A DNA stretch of 64,000 nt. It comes from Planctomycetota bacterium. Lineage in GTDB: Bacteria; Planctomycetota; MHYJ01; JACPRB01. Made by a program: the position numbers and the translations under genes. Below the pieces are notes generated by a model. The model was not told where the DNA came from. It worked only from the letters and a program-made list of their open reading frames with translations, and searched no databases. Shown piece by piece: positions 49,634 through 59,627 of this stretch (position 1 is the first letter of the stretch; every line of letters starts with the position of its first letter). The stretch spans positions 1 to 64,000 of the forward strand of contig JACPRC010000147.1 in the NCBI GenBank assembly GCA_016190175.1, written 5' to 3'.

Positions 49634-51199
49634 ATGAATCTCCTCACGCTCCTCTGCCTCCTCCAGGTCGCCGACCCCGCCTCGAAGGACAACGGCGCCG
49701 ACTACCTGATCGTCGCGCCCGCGGAGTTCGTCCCGGCCATCGCCCCTCTCGCCGACTACCGGGCGAAGCAGGGGTATCGCGTCGCGGTCGCGACGACCGA
49801 GTCGATCGCGAAGCCGTGGAAGGACGCGCGCGCGTTCGTGCGTTTCGCCGCGAAGGAGTGGAAGGCCCCGGCGCCGAGATTCCTGCTCCTCGTCGGGGAC
49901 TCCGACCGCATCCCCTCGATCGAGCGCCGGTCCGCGTACCAGACGAAGAGGTTCGCCAACGACGACGATCTCGGGACGGACCACCTGTACGGCGTCCTCG
50001 ACGACGGGCTCGACGCCGCGATCGCGGTCGGCCGCTTCCCCGCGGACACGGCCGACGAGGTGCGGGCGATGGTCGAGAAGACGATCGAGTACGAGCGCGA
50101 CCTCAAGCCGGGCGCGTGGCAGAAGAAGATCGACTTCATCACGGGCGAGGGCGGCTTCTCGCCCTTCATCGACCAGTTCATCGAGGCGCAGTTCACGGCG
50201 CTCGTCGCGGAGAACATCCCTGCGGCGTACGATCTCGAGGTCGCGTACTCGAAGACGACCTCCCGCTACTCCCCCTTCCCGCCGAGGTTCAACGAGAACG
50301 CGGTGCGGCTCCTGAACGAGGGGTCCCTCTTCTACGTCTACGTGGGCCACGGCCACCGGACGGGGTTCGACCAGCTCCGCTGGCAGAAGAAGACGTACCC
50401 CATCTTCGACGCGGCCAACGCGAAGGACATCGACGTCAGGAACGGGCTCCCGATCATGTTCGTCGTCGCGTGCACGACGGGCTTCTACGACTTCCGCGGG
50501 GGCGACTGCGTCGGCGAGGATCTCTTCAAGCGGCGCCGCGGGCCGGTCGCGTACATCGGCGGCTCGCGCATCATCCAGCCCTACCCGAGCGCGCTGCTGA
50601 GCAAGGGGCTCATCGAGGAGGTCTTCCACGCGCGGCGGGAGACGATGGGCTGGGCGCTCGTCGAGGCGAAGAAGAAGCTGCTCGCGCCGGACGAGTCGAA
50701 GTTCCGCAAGACGGCCGACACGATGGCGGGCGGGGTGCAGGGGGCGGACAACCTCGAGCCGATGCGGAAGGACTGCGTGCTGCACTACAACCTGTTCGGC
50801 GACCCGGCGCTGCGGCTGCGTCGGCCGGACGAGGGGGTGAAGCTGGAGTTCGCGGAGTCGGTCGCGCCCGGCGGCACGATCCAGGTCGCGGGCCGCTCGC
50901 CCGTGAAGGACGGCCGGGCCCGCGTGGCGCTCGAGTCGCTCCGCACGAAGTTCGCGCGGCCGCTCCCGCGCGTCGTCCTCGGGGCGGACGATTTCGAGAG
51001 GCAGATCACGGAGCGCTACAAGGCGGCGAACGACAAGACGATCGTCTTCATCGAGGTGGAGGCGAAGGGCGGCGAGTTCCGCGCGGCGCTCCCCGTGCCG
51101 CACGACCTGGAGGCGGGCGACTACGTCCTCAAGGTGACGGTGCTGGGCGAAGGCGGGACGGCGCTGGGGGCGGGGGCGGTGAAGTGCGCCGCGAAGTAG
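49634..51199 (+). CDS. Secreted C25 (gingipain-like) cysteine peptidase
   Basis: A 521-residue protein with a very short leader (MNLLTLLCLLQVADPA). The body follows the C25 fold: DYLIVAPAEFVPAIAPLADY, then GRFPADTADEV, catalytic His in YVGHGHRTGF (about 237) and catalytic Cys in FVVACTTGFYD (about 279). A beta domain follows from about 395. C25 enzymes cleave after Arg or Lys and often process surface proteins. It is convergent with ddl. Confidence 0.88.
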   Translation: MNLLTLLCLLQVADPASKDNGADYLIVAPAEFVPAIAPLADYRAKQGYRVAVATTESIAKPWKDARAFVRFAAKEWKAPAPRFLLLVGDSDRIPSIERRSAYQTKRFANDDDLGTDHLYGVLDDGLDAAIAVGRFPADTADEVRAMVEKTIEYERDLKPGAWQKKIDFITGEGGFSPFIDQFIEAQFTALVAENIPAAYDLEVAYSKTTSRYSPFPPRFNENAVRLLNEGSLFYVYVGHGHRTGFDQLRWQKKTYPIFDAANAKDIDVRNGLPIMFVVACTTGFYDFRGGDCVGEDLFKRRRGPVAYIGGSRIIQPYPSALLSKGLIEEVFHARRETMGWALVEAKKKLLAPDESKFRKTADTMAGGVQGADNLEPMRKDCVLHYNLFGDPALRLRRPDEGVKLEFAESVAPGGTIQVAGRSPVKDGRARVALESLRTKFARPLPRVVLGADDFERQITERYKAANDKTIVFIEVEAKGGEFRAALPVPHDLEAGDYVLKVTVLGEGGTALGAGAVKCAAK

Positions 51200-51202
51200 C
51201 GC

Positions 51203-52155
<953 letters not shown>

Positions 52156-52159
<4 letters not shown>

Positions 52160-53001
52160 GGTTTCCCCCAGACCACGACTTCCAGTTCCAGTTCGATGCC
52201 GGTGCGGCGCCGGACCTGGTCGCGCACGAGGTCGATGAGCCGGAAGACGTCCGACGCCGTCGCGATGCCGTCATTGACGAAAAAGTTCGCGTGCTTGCGG
52301 GAGACGCGGGCGCCCCCGACGCCGGCGCCCTTGAGACCGGCCTCGTCGATCAGCCGTCCCGCGCTCAGGCCGGGCGGATTGCGGAACATGCAGCCGGAGT
52401 TGCTGCAGCCGAGCGGCTGCGTCGCCTTTTTCGCCGCGAGGATCTCCTCGTAGCGCGCGCGCGCGGCCGGGTCGGGCCGCAGGTCGAACTCGACACCGAC
52501 GACGATGCGATCGGCGAGCGCGGTCCCGCGGTAGCGGAAGCCGACCTCGTCGTGGGAGAGTCGGCGGATGCGGCCGTCCTCGAGGACGTCGACGAAGCGG
52601 ACGGCGTCGCCGATCTCGCCGTGGCGACCGCCCGCGTTCATCGCGACGGCGCCGCCCACGGTCGCGGGGACGCCCGCGAGACACTCCAGTCCCCCGAGCC
52701 CTTCGGCGACGGTCTCCTTGACGAGGTTGGGAAGGTTCGCGCCGGCCTCGACGTAAAGCCCGCGGCGGGCGTGCATGCGGGTCAGCCGGACGACCAGGTC
52801 GGGCACCCCCCCATCGTTCACGAGGAGATCGGCTCCGGCGCCGAGGACGCGGATGGGGACGCCGAGGGAGGTGGCGGCGGCGAGTTCGTCGAGCGTGCGC
52901 GGCTCGGCGAAGAACGCGGCCGGGCCCCCGACCTTCATGGTGGTCAGGGGCCCGAGCGGCACGTTCCGTCGCAGCCCGAGGTCCGAGCACGCGAGCGGCA
53001 T
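52156..53001 (-). CDS. murB: UDP-N-acetylenolpyruvoylglucosamine reductase
   Basis: A 281-residue FAD enzyme completing UDP-MurNAc. The FAD-binding part has TTMKVGGPA and LGAGADLLVNDGG; GVPATVGGAVAMNAG follows. The proton-donor position, Ser in E. coli, is Cys in NSGCMFRNP, as in the type II family. It overlaps ddl and has its own promoter at 53029-53057. Confidence 0.96.
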
Positions 53002-53028
53002 CTTCCCCCCGTCTCCCCTCCGAGATAA

Positions 53029-53057
53029 ACTATAAAGTGTAAATTATAAAAAGGCAA
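53029..53057 (-). promoter_or_regulatory. Promoter of murB-ddl
   Basis: On the minus strand, -35 TTGCCT (53052-53057) and -10 TATAGT (53029-53034) are 17 nt apart in a short AT-rich island. The -10 lies 27 nt before the ATG. The remaining gap to murC (53060-53223) carries an imperfect copy of the murC 3' end at 53103-53135. Confidence 0.65.
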
Positions 53058-53223
53058 GGAAATTCCGCGGCAATTCCGGACGGTCTGCAATTGCTGCAGT
53101 CGGACTACCCCGCGAGGAACCGCAGCGCCACCGCCTTCGCACGCCGGAGCGGATCGGAGACACCAAGAGTTGACAGGGAGCTTTTGGTGCAGACGAGCTT
53201 CGGAGGGGCGCCCTGGTGGATGA

Positions 53224-54555
53224 CTACCTCGCCAGGAACCGCCGGGCCACCTCGTCCACGTTCCCCGCCCCCATCGTGACGACGAGGCAGTCGGGCGGCG
53301 CCTTCTCCCGCAGGAACTCCACGACCGAGTCGAACGTCGGCAGGAAGAGCGCGGCCTTGCCGTTCTGGTCCAGGAGCTTCGCCAGGTCCGCGCTCGAGAT
53401 CGCCTTCGATTCCTCGTCCCGCGCCTCGTAGATCTCCGGCAGCAGCACGAGGCTCGCGTCCGAGAACGCCTTCGCGAACTCCTTGAGCAGGATCCGCGTC
53501 CGCGCCCGCTGGTGCGGCTGGAAGACGCACCAGATCTTCCGCTCCGGGTACCGCTCGCGCGCCGCCCGCAGGGTCGCCTGGACCTCCGTCGGGTGGTGCC
53601 CGTAGTCGTCGACGACGGGCACGCCCCCGCGCTCGCCCACGAGCTGGAACCTCCGCGCCGCGCCGGCGAACTCCGAGAGCGCCACCTGGATGATCTCCCG
53701 CCCCACGCCCGCCCACGTCGCCGCCGCCGTCGCCGCCAGCGCGTTCGAGACGTTGTGGATCCCGGGCACCGAGATCTGGAACTCCCCGAACGGCTTGCCG
53801 TACTTCACGATCTCGAACGTCCAGCGGCCGTCCTTTACCTCGACGTTGCGCGCCCTCCAGTCCGCGTCCCGTTCGATCGAGTACGCCTCGTCCCTCCCCT
53901 TCCGCTCGACCACGATCGACGCCGAGCCCGCGTTGTCCAGTGAGCCGATCACGATCTCGCTCGCCCGCGCCGCGAACTCGCGGTAGGCCTGCGTGATCTC
54001 CGCAAGGTCCCTGTAGTAGTCGAGGTGGTCCTCCTCGACGTTCGTGATCACGGCGCAGCGCGGCGAGAGGTTGTGGAACGAGCGGTCGTACTCGCACGCC
54101 TCCGTGACGAAGTGCCTCCCCTTCCCGAGCGCCGCGTTGGAGCCGAGCTGCGGGACCACGCCCCCGATCACGAAGCCGGGCTCGAATCCCGCGCGCGACA
54201 GGACGTACGCGCTCATCGACGAGGTCGTCGTCTTCCCGTGGCATCCGGCGACCGCGATCCCCGCGCGGTCCTGCGTCAGCCGCCCGAGCATCTGCGCGTA
54301 CTTCACGACCTCGATGTTCCGCTCGCGCGCGGCGACGACTTCGGGGTTGTCGTCGCGGACGGCCGCCGAACGCACGACGAGCTCGGCGCCGGCGACGTTC
54401 TTCGGATCGTGGCCGACCGCGACCGGAATGCCGAGCGACTCGGTGAGCGCGTTCGGCTTCAGATCGGAACCGGTCAAGGTGTGTCCCTGCGCGGCGAGGC
54501 ACCGCGCCAGGCCGCTCATGCCGATCCCGCCGATGCCGATCAGGTGAATGTTCAT
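53224..54555 (-). CDS. murC: UDP-N-acetylmuramate--L-alanine ligase
   Basis: A 443-residue Mur ligase adding the first L-Ala. An N-terminal Rossmann loop (GIGGIGMSGLA, 7-17), the ATP P-loop GCHGKTTT (104-111), EACEYDRSF and the NVEEDHLDYY motif identify MurC. It lies between murG and murB on the same strand, with a heptamer array separating it from murG. Confidence 0.96.
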   Translation of the reverse strand: MNIHLIGIGGIGMSGLARCLAAQGHTLTGSDLKPNALTESLGIPVAVGHDPKNVAGAELVVRSAAVRDDNPEVVAARERNIEVVKYAQMLGRLTQDRAGIAVAGCHGKTTTSSMSAYVLSRAGFEPGFVIGGVVPQLGSNAALGKGRHFVTEACEYDRSFHNLSPRCAVITNVEEDHLDYYRDLAEITQAYREFAARASEIVIGSLDNAGSASIVVERKGRDEAYSIERDADWRARNVEVKDGRWTFEIVKYGKPFGEFQISVPGIHNVSNALAATAAATWAGVGREIIQVALSEFAGAARRFQLVGERGGVPVVDDYGHHPTEVQATLRAARERYPERKIWCVFQPHQRARTRILLKEFAKAFSDASLVLLPEIYEARDEESKAISSADLAKLLDQNGKAALFLPTFDSVVEFLREKAPPDCLVVTMGAGNVDEVARRFLAR

Positions 54556-54557
54556 CC

Positions 54558-54597
54558 AGAAGCCGTTAGCCGTTAGCCGTTAGCCATTAGCCCTTGG
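54558..54597. repeat. AGCCGTT heptamer array
   Basis: Five units of TAGCCGT/TAGCCAT with a 7-nt period lie immediately upstream of the murC ATG. They are related to the TCAGCC family by the same period but have T in place of C. Confidence 0.8.
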
Positions 54598-54636
54598 CGG
54601 CCCGCCTCATGCCGGCTGACTGCCAGGGGCAAAGAG

Positions 54637-55614
54637 CTAAATGCTGCTCAGGTCTTCGGCGATGGTCCGCGCCGCCTCGGGGCGGGCGAACCGCTGGAGG
54701 GCTCGGCCCCTATTATGGACTTCGGGGTCGGCCGAGACAAGCTTCGCGACGATCTCCGCGATGCGCCCGATCTCCGACTCCTCCACGACCCAGACCGCGT
54801 CACCCAATGCCCGCGCGTTCGCCCGCTGGTGGTCGTCGGCCGCGTGCGGATACGGGACGAGCACCGTCGGGAGGCCGAAGCACGCCAGCTCCGCGATCGC
54901 AAGCGCCCCGGCGCGCGAGACCGCGAGGTCCGCCGCCGAGTACGCAAGCTCCATCTCATCCAGGTATTCGAGGACGACCGTGCCCCGCGCCGTCCGTCCC
55001 CTTCCCGTGATCCGGATCGTCTGGACGTCGAGATCCAGCGCGTTGAGCGCCCCGGCGCCCTGACTGCCTCCGAGGACGAGGACGGTCGGCCGGTCCGGGT
55101 CGAGCCCGAGCCGCGCGCACGCCTGCGACTTCGGAATGCGCCGCAGCCCCGGCCGGATCGGGCTTCCCGCCGCGACCACGCGGCCCGGGAGCCGCGTCTC
55201 GCGCCACTGCGCGTAGACGCGCGCCGCCATCGGCGCCAGCGCCCGGTTCGCCTTCCCCGGCCGGATGTTCTGTTCGAGAAGCACGTACGGAATCCCGAGC
55301 AGCATCGCCGCCGCGACCGGCGGCACGCTCCCGTAGCCGCCGAGGCCGACGAGGACGTCGGGACGGAACTCGCGCAGGGCCCGCAGCGACTCCGCCACCG
55401 CGCGGCCGAACCGGACGGGGAAGGACGGGGAGAGCCGCGGCGAAGGCAGGACGCGGTACGGGAGGCGCGCCGCGTCGAGCGCCGAGCGGTCGAACGGACG
55501 TTCCGTGCAAAGGAAGAGGCGGCGCCCGCTCAGGCTCTGCGCCAGCGCGATGCCGGGATAGAGATGTCCGCCGGTGCCTCCGCCGGCGAAGAGGATTCCC
55601 CGCTCTCGGACCAC
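54637..55614 (-). CDS. murG: Undecaprenyl-PP-MurNAc-pentapeptide GlcNAc transferase
   Basis: A 325-residue glycosyltransferase that completes lipid II. It has the N-terminal GGGTGGH loop (11-17), VLVGLGGYGSVPP, and the UDP-GlcNAc-binding stretch SRAGALAIAELACFGLP plus PYPHAADDHQ. It is about 30 residues shorter than usual but keeps all motifs. The start is GTG. It lies between ftsW and murC. Confidence 0.95.
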   Translation of the reverse strand: MVRERGILFAGGGTGGHLYPGIALAQSLSGRRLFLCTERPFDRSALDAARLPYRVLPSPRLSPSFPVRFGRAVAESLRALREFRPDVLVGLGGYGSVPPVAAAMLLGIPYVLLEQNIRPGKANRALAPMAARVYAQWRETRLPGRVVAAGSPIRPGLRRIPKSQACARLGLDPDRPTVLVLGGSQGAGALNALDLDVQTIRITGRGRTARGTVVLEYLDEMELAYSAADLAVSRAGALAIAELACFGLPTVLVPYPHAADDHQRANARALGDAVWVVEESEIGRIAEIVAKLVSADPEVHNRGRALQRFARPEAARTIAEDLSSI

Positions 55615-55679
55615 TACCGCCCCCTCTCACGGGGAGTATACGCCGCGTCGCCGTGATCGGGAAGGGAAAGCCGAAAGGC

Positions 55680-55712
55680 AAGCGTTCAGCCTTCAGCCGT
55701 CCGCTCTCAGCG
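55680..55712. repeat. Short TCAGCC heptamer array
   Basis: Three units (GTTCAGCC, TTCAGCC, GTCCGCTCTCAGC) lie in the 150-nt gap between ftsW and murG. The rest of the gap is featureless. Confidence 0.6.
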
Positions 55713-55764
55713 CGGCGGCCGCAACCGTACGCGGGAGCAGCACCCGGGCCGCCGCGCCTAAAGG

Positions 55765-56922
55765 TTATGAGGACGTGTGATCGAGCCGGACCGGCTCCTG
55801 CGCGGGCGCTGCGGGGCGCTCGTTCCCCTCTCCCTCGTCGGCGATCCGCACGATCACGCCGATGCCGATCATCGTGAAGAACAGGGAGCTGCCGCCGAAG
55901 CTCAGGAGGGGCAGCGGGATCCCCTTCGCCGGCACCGTGGCCGTCACGACCGCCACGTTGAGCGCCGCCTGGAGCAGGATGAGCCAGGTCATCGCGACCG
56001 GGAAGAGAAAGCCGAAGGGGCTCTTCGCGTTCCGGGCGATCCGCCACCCCGCGACGCCGAGAAGCACGTACAGGAGCAGGACCCCCGCGGCGCCGACGAA
56101 GCCGACCTCCTCGCCGATGACGGGGAAGAGGAAATCCGCGTGGACCTCGGGAAGGTAGTAGAGCTTCTGGAGGCCGCGCCCGAGTCCCTCCCCCCAGAGG
56201 CCTCCCGAGCCGAGAGCGACGAGGGACTGCTTCACCTGAAGCCCCTTGCCGAGCGGGTCGTGGTCCGGATGGAGCCACGTCTGGATCCGCGCCCGGACGT
56301 GCTCCATGTGCGTGAAGAAGTACCAGCCTCCCGCCGCCGTCGCCGCGAGCGCCCCCGGCAGCAGGTGCAGGAGACGCACGCCGGCCGCGAAGAGCACCAG
56401 TCCCATCGTCAGCCCGAGGAAGATCGCGGTCCCCGCGTCCGGCTGCTTCGCGATGAGGGCGCAGGCGATCGCGAGGGCCCCGAAGGTCGGGAGGAACCCG
56501 CGGAAGAACGTGCGGAGTCTCTGCGGATCGGCGGCCGCGTAGGAGCAGAGGAAGAGGGCGAGCGCGAGCTTGGCGGCCTCGGACGGCTGGAGCGACATCC
56601 CCCGGAGATCGAGCCAGCGCTGGGCGCCGTGGCCCTCGCGGCCGCGCCCGACCCCCGGGACGAGGACGAGCCCGAGCAGGACGAACGCCGCGACGAGGAG
56701 CGGGACCTTCGCCCTCTCCCACCACCGGGTGGGCACGTGCGCCGCGACGAGCATCGCGGCCACGGAGAGGACGGTCCAGAGGAGCTGCTTGCGGAAGAAG
56801 AAGAAGGCGTCGCCGGAGCGGCCGTGCTCGCAGCGCGCCGCGGTCGCGGAGTAGAGGAAGACGAGCCCGACGCCCAGGAGCGCGGAGACGACGGCGATGA
56901 GAAACCAGGCGCGACGCGACAT
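55765..56922 (-). CDS. ftsW: SEDS-family lipid II polymerase/flippase FtsW
   Basis: A 385-residue ten-helix SEDS glycosyltransferase for septal peptidoglycan. It shows AQRWLDLRGMSLQPSEAAKL, the catalytic-loop region KGLQVKQSLVALGSGGL, the E-V-GF pattern in IGEEVGFVGA, and the conserved PLLSFGGSS. The ATG at 56922 has GGGGA upstream; an ATG seven codons earlier is possible. RodA is the alternative, but the position next to murG favours FtsW. Confidence 0.93.
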   Translation of the reverse strand: MSRRAWFLIAVVSALLGVGLVFLYSATAARCEHGRSGDAFFFFRKQLLWTVLSVAAMLVAAHVPTRWWERAKVPLLVAAFVLLGLVLVPGVGRGREGHGAQRWLDLRGMSLQPSEAAKLALALFLCSYAAADPQRLRTFFRGFLPTFGALAIACALIAKQPDAGTAIFLGLTMGLVLFAAGVRLLHLLPGALAATAAGGWYFFTHMEHVRARIQTWLHPDHDPLGKGLQVKQSLVALGSGGLWGEGLGRGLQKLYYLPEVHADFLFPVIGEEVGFVGAAGVLLLYVLLGVAGWRIARNAKSPFGFLFPVAMTWLILLQAALNVAVVTATVPAKGIPLPLLSFGGSSLFFTMIGIGVIVRIADEGEGNERPAAPAQEPVRLDHTSS

Positions 56923-56998
56923 CGTGTCCCCGAAGCAGCGCATATGTATTTCGGCAGGATGGGCGGGGAGGTGAGCCGGAAATCCGACGGGCACGCCG

Positions 56999-58660
56999 CT
57001 ACTTCCCCCCCAGCCTGCGCAGCGCCTCCTCGGCGTGCTTGCGGTACTCCCAATCGGGCGGCGCCAGATCGAGGGACGCGCGGAAGTCCGCGATCGCGCC
57101 CTCGACGTCGTCCAGCGCCCGCCGGGAGCGGGCGCGGCTGTAGTACGCGTCCGGGAACTTCGGGTCGACCGCGATCGCCGCGGTGAAGTCCTCGATCGCG
57201 CCGCGGAAGTCCCTCTTCTCGTGGCGCGCAAGCCCGCGGTTGTAGAAGGCGCTCGCATACGTCGGGCGGAGCTCGATCGCGCGCCCGTAGTCCGCGATCG
57301 CACCGTCGAAGTCCTTCTTCTCGTGCTTCGACGCCCCGCGATTGAACCAGGCCGCCGGGGACTTCGGGTCCGCCTGGATGGCCTTCGTGAAGTCCTCGAT
57401 CGCCGCGTCGAACTGTTTGAGGTCGTGCTTCGCGAGCCCCCTGCCCACGAAGGCGAGCGCGTAGTCCGGCTTGATCTCGATCGCCTGCGAGTGGTCCGCC
57501 ATGGCCCCCTTGAAGTCCTTCTTGGCCCGCCGTGCCCGGCCCCGGGCGTACCATCCCTCGGGGTCCTTCGGACACATCCGGATGTAGCGGTCGAAGTCCT
57601 CGATCGCCCCGTCGTGGTCGCCGAGGGCCTGGCGCAGAAGGCCGCGGTTGTAGTGCGCGTTGGCGAACTTCGGGTCGCACTCGATCGCCCTGGCGTAGTC
57701 CTCGAGCGCGAGGTCGGGCTTCCCCTGCGCCTCCCGCGCCAGGGCGCGGTTGTACCAGGCTTGCGCGTGCTTGGGATCGAGTTCCAGGACGCGCGTGTAG
57801 TCCGCCACGGCGCCGTCGTAGTTCTTGCGATCGAACCTCGCGAGGCCGCGGTTGTACCACGCGGAGACGTGCTTCGGATCGAGTTCGATCGCGCGGGTGT
57901 AGTCGGCCAGCGCCGCGTCGTGCTCCTTCCGGTCGAAGCGCGCCTTGCCCCGGGCGATGAGGGCGACGACGTAGTCCCCGTTGAGGCGGATCGCCTGGTC
58001 GAAGTCGGAGATCGCGCCGTCCCATTGGACTCGCGCCTCTTCGAGGCGCTCGCTCAGGGCAAGCTTGTCGCCTTTCGCCCGGCGCGCCCGGCCCCGGTGG
58101 TACCACCCCTCTGGGTCCTTGGGGGCCAGCTCGACGTACCTCCCCAGGTCCGCGACCGCCCCGTCGTGGTCCTGCCGGCCCAGCCGGAGGAGACCGCGAT
58201 TGAACCAGGAGTTCGCGTACTTGGGATCGCACTCGATCGCCTTCGCGTAGTCCTCGAGCGCCTCATCGATCTTCCCCTGCGCCTCGCGCGTGAGCGCGCG
58301 GTCGTACCAGGCGTAGACGTACTTCGGGTCCAGCTCGATCGCCTTCGTGTAGTCCGCGGCCGCGCCGTCGTAGTCCCTCTTGTCGTGCTTCGCGAGGCCG
58401 CGGGAGACGAAGGCCGACTTGTCGCCGGGCCGGAGTTCGATCGCTTTCGTGCAGTCCGCGATCGAGCCGTCGTAGTCCCGCTTCGCCCGGCGCGCCCGGG
58501 CGCGGCGGAGGTACGGAACGGGCAGGTTCGGGCCGAGTTCGATCGCCTTCGTGTAGTCCGCGATCGCGCCGTCGTAGTCGCGGGCGGCCATCTTGGAGTC
58601 GCCGCTCCGGACGAGGGCGCCGGCATCCTGAAGGAGCGCCGCGGCGACCAGGAAGATCAT
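56999..58660 (-). CDS. TPR-array protein
   Basis: A 553-residue protein made almost wholly of about 16 TPR units of 34 residues, with consensus YDGAIADYTKAIELDPK--AWYNRGLAR. A minimal leader (MIFLVAAALLQDAG) suggests it is exported or membrane-tethered. Copies are very alike at DNA level, which indicates recent expansion. Its role is probably a protein-binding scaffold. A TAGAAT box lies 6 nt before the ATG. Confidence 0.85.
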   Translation of the reverse strand: MIFLVAAALLQDAGALVRSGDSKMAARDYDGAIADYTKAIELGPNLPVPYLRRARARRAKRDYDGSIADCTKAIELRPGDKSAFVSRGLAKHDKRDYDGAAADYTKAIELDPKYVYAWYDRALTREAQGKIDEALEDYAKAIECDPKYANSWFNRGLLRLGRQDHDGAVADLGRYVELAPKDPEGWYHRGRARRAKGDKLALSERLEEARVQWDGAISDFDQAIRLNGDYVVALIARGKARFDRKEHDAALADYTRAIELDPKHVSAWYNRGLARFDRKNYDGAVADYTRVLELDPKHAQAWYNRALAREAQGKPDLALEDYARAIECDPKFANAHYNRGLLRQALGDHDGAIEDFDRYIRMCPKDPEGWYARGRARRAKKDFKGAMADHSQAIEIKPDYALAFVGRGLAKHDLKQFDAAIEDFTKAIQADPKSPAAWFNRGASKHEKKDFDGAIADYGRAIELRPTYASAFYNRGLARHEKRDFRGAIEDFTAAIAVDPKFPDAYYSRARSRRALDDVEGAIADFRASLDLAPPDWEYRKHAEEALRRLGGK

Positions 58661-58666
58661 CGCGAC

Positions 58667-58672
58667 ATTCTA
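58667..58672 (-). promoter_or_regulatory. -10 box of the TPR-array gene
   Basis: TAGAAT on the minus strand ends 6 nt before the ATG at 58660, predicting a leaderless transcript. Confidence 0.5.
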
Positions 58673-58688
58673 ATCGGCCCCACGGGAC

Positions 58689-58717
58689 TTGTCACGCCCG
58701 GACGAGGATGGTATGTT
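58689..58717 (+). promoter_or_regulatory. Promoter of the STAS-domain gene
   Basis: TTGTCA (58689-58694) and TATGTT (58712-58717) are 17 nt apart, and the -10 ends 9 nt before the ATG at 58727. It shares the gap with the divergent TPR-array promoter. Confidence 0.6.
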
Positions 58718-58726
58718 TCCCCGGCC

Positions 58727-59620
58727 ATGTCCGCCGACGACCGGCTGATCCGCCTCGCGCTCAAGCTGCGCTTCGTCACCCAGGCGCAGGTGGACGAGGC
58801 GCGCAAGCTCCAGTCCCTGCTGGGCCAGAACGGTCTCCAGCTCGAGGTCCCGGAGATCCTGGTCAAGAAGGAGTTCATCGACGCGGAGCAGTTCCGCCTC
58901 CTGAAGGTCGCGACGCAGCAGGAGGAGGTCCGGGAGGAAGACCAGGCCGTCGCGCAGTTCCTGATCCGCGGGGGCTTCCTTGCGGAGGACAAGGTGCGGG
59001 AGGCGCTGGCGGCGCAGGAGTCCCTCTACCAGGAGGGGAGGCCCGTGCCCCGGCTCCAGGAGATCCTCCAGCAGAAGGGGCTGCTGAATCCGGAGCAGAC
59101 CCAGATCATCCAGCGCGCGCGGCAGCAGATCGAGGGCGCGAAGGCGCTGCCGAAGTCGAGCGCGGCGAAGCCCCCGTCGGAGGCGTCGATCCCCTCGGTG
59201 CGGCCCGGGGCGTCCTCCCGTCGGCCCGCCGGCGGCCAGATCGCGGAGAACTGCCGGGTCGCTCTGCGGAAGTCGCCGATCAGGGACCCCGCGGGACAGG
59301 AGCGGACGGTCTATCTCGTGGACGTGGAGGGCGCGCTCGACGGCCACACCTTCCGCTTCTTCGACGAGTACGTGAACGGCCTCATCGACGAGGGGCGGTC
59401 GAACCTGATCCTGAACTGCGAGAAGCTGGAGTACGTGTCGAGCGCGGGGATCGGCGTCCTGGCGGGGGCGGTGAAGCGCTGCCGGGACGCGAAGGGGGAC
59501 CTGCGGCTCTGCGCGGTGCAGGAGCGGGTGAAGAAGATCGTCAACCTCGTGGGGCTGCAGTCGATGCTGCGGATCTACGAGAACGAGCGCGGGGCGCTGG
59601 TGTCGTTCAAGTACATGTAG
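58727..59620 (+). CDS. STAS-domain anti-sigma antagonist-like protein with N-terminal helical modules
   Basis: A 297-residue cytosolic protein. Residues 1-135 hold repeated two-helix modules (LALKLRFVTQAQVDEARKLQ, EILVKKEFIDAEQFRLL, FLIRGGFLAEDKVREAL). A linker (135-180) leads to a STAS domain (190-297) with the phospho-acceptor region YVSSAGIGVLAGAVKRC, Ser-Ser-Ala-Gly being the usual site. Such proteins answer to Ser kinases and phosphatases. The next gene, convergent, is a Ser/Thr kinase bearing the same N-terminal module. Confidence 0.88.
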   Translation: MSADDRLIRLALKLRFVTQAQVDEARKLQSLLGQNGLQLEVPEILVKKEFIDAEQFRLLKVATQQEEVREEDQAVAQFLIRGGFLAEDKVREALAAQESLYQEGRPVPRLQEILQQKGLLNPEQTQIIQRARQQIEGAKALPKSSAAKPPSEASIPSVRPGASSRRPAGGQIAENCRVALRKSPIRDPAGQERTVYLVDVEGALDGHTFRFFDEYVNGLIDEGRSNLILNCEKLEYVSSAGIGVLAGAVKRCRDAKGDLRLCAVQERVKKIVNLVGLQSMLRIYENERGALVSFKYM

Positions 59621-59627
59621 CGGGCGG

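Noticed and set aside
47687-49692. 660-codon minus-strand frame opposite the histidine kinase
   Set aside because: The sequence is Arg/Gly/Pro-rich without domains, while the plus strand encodes a complete PAS-kinase-receiver protein.
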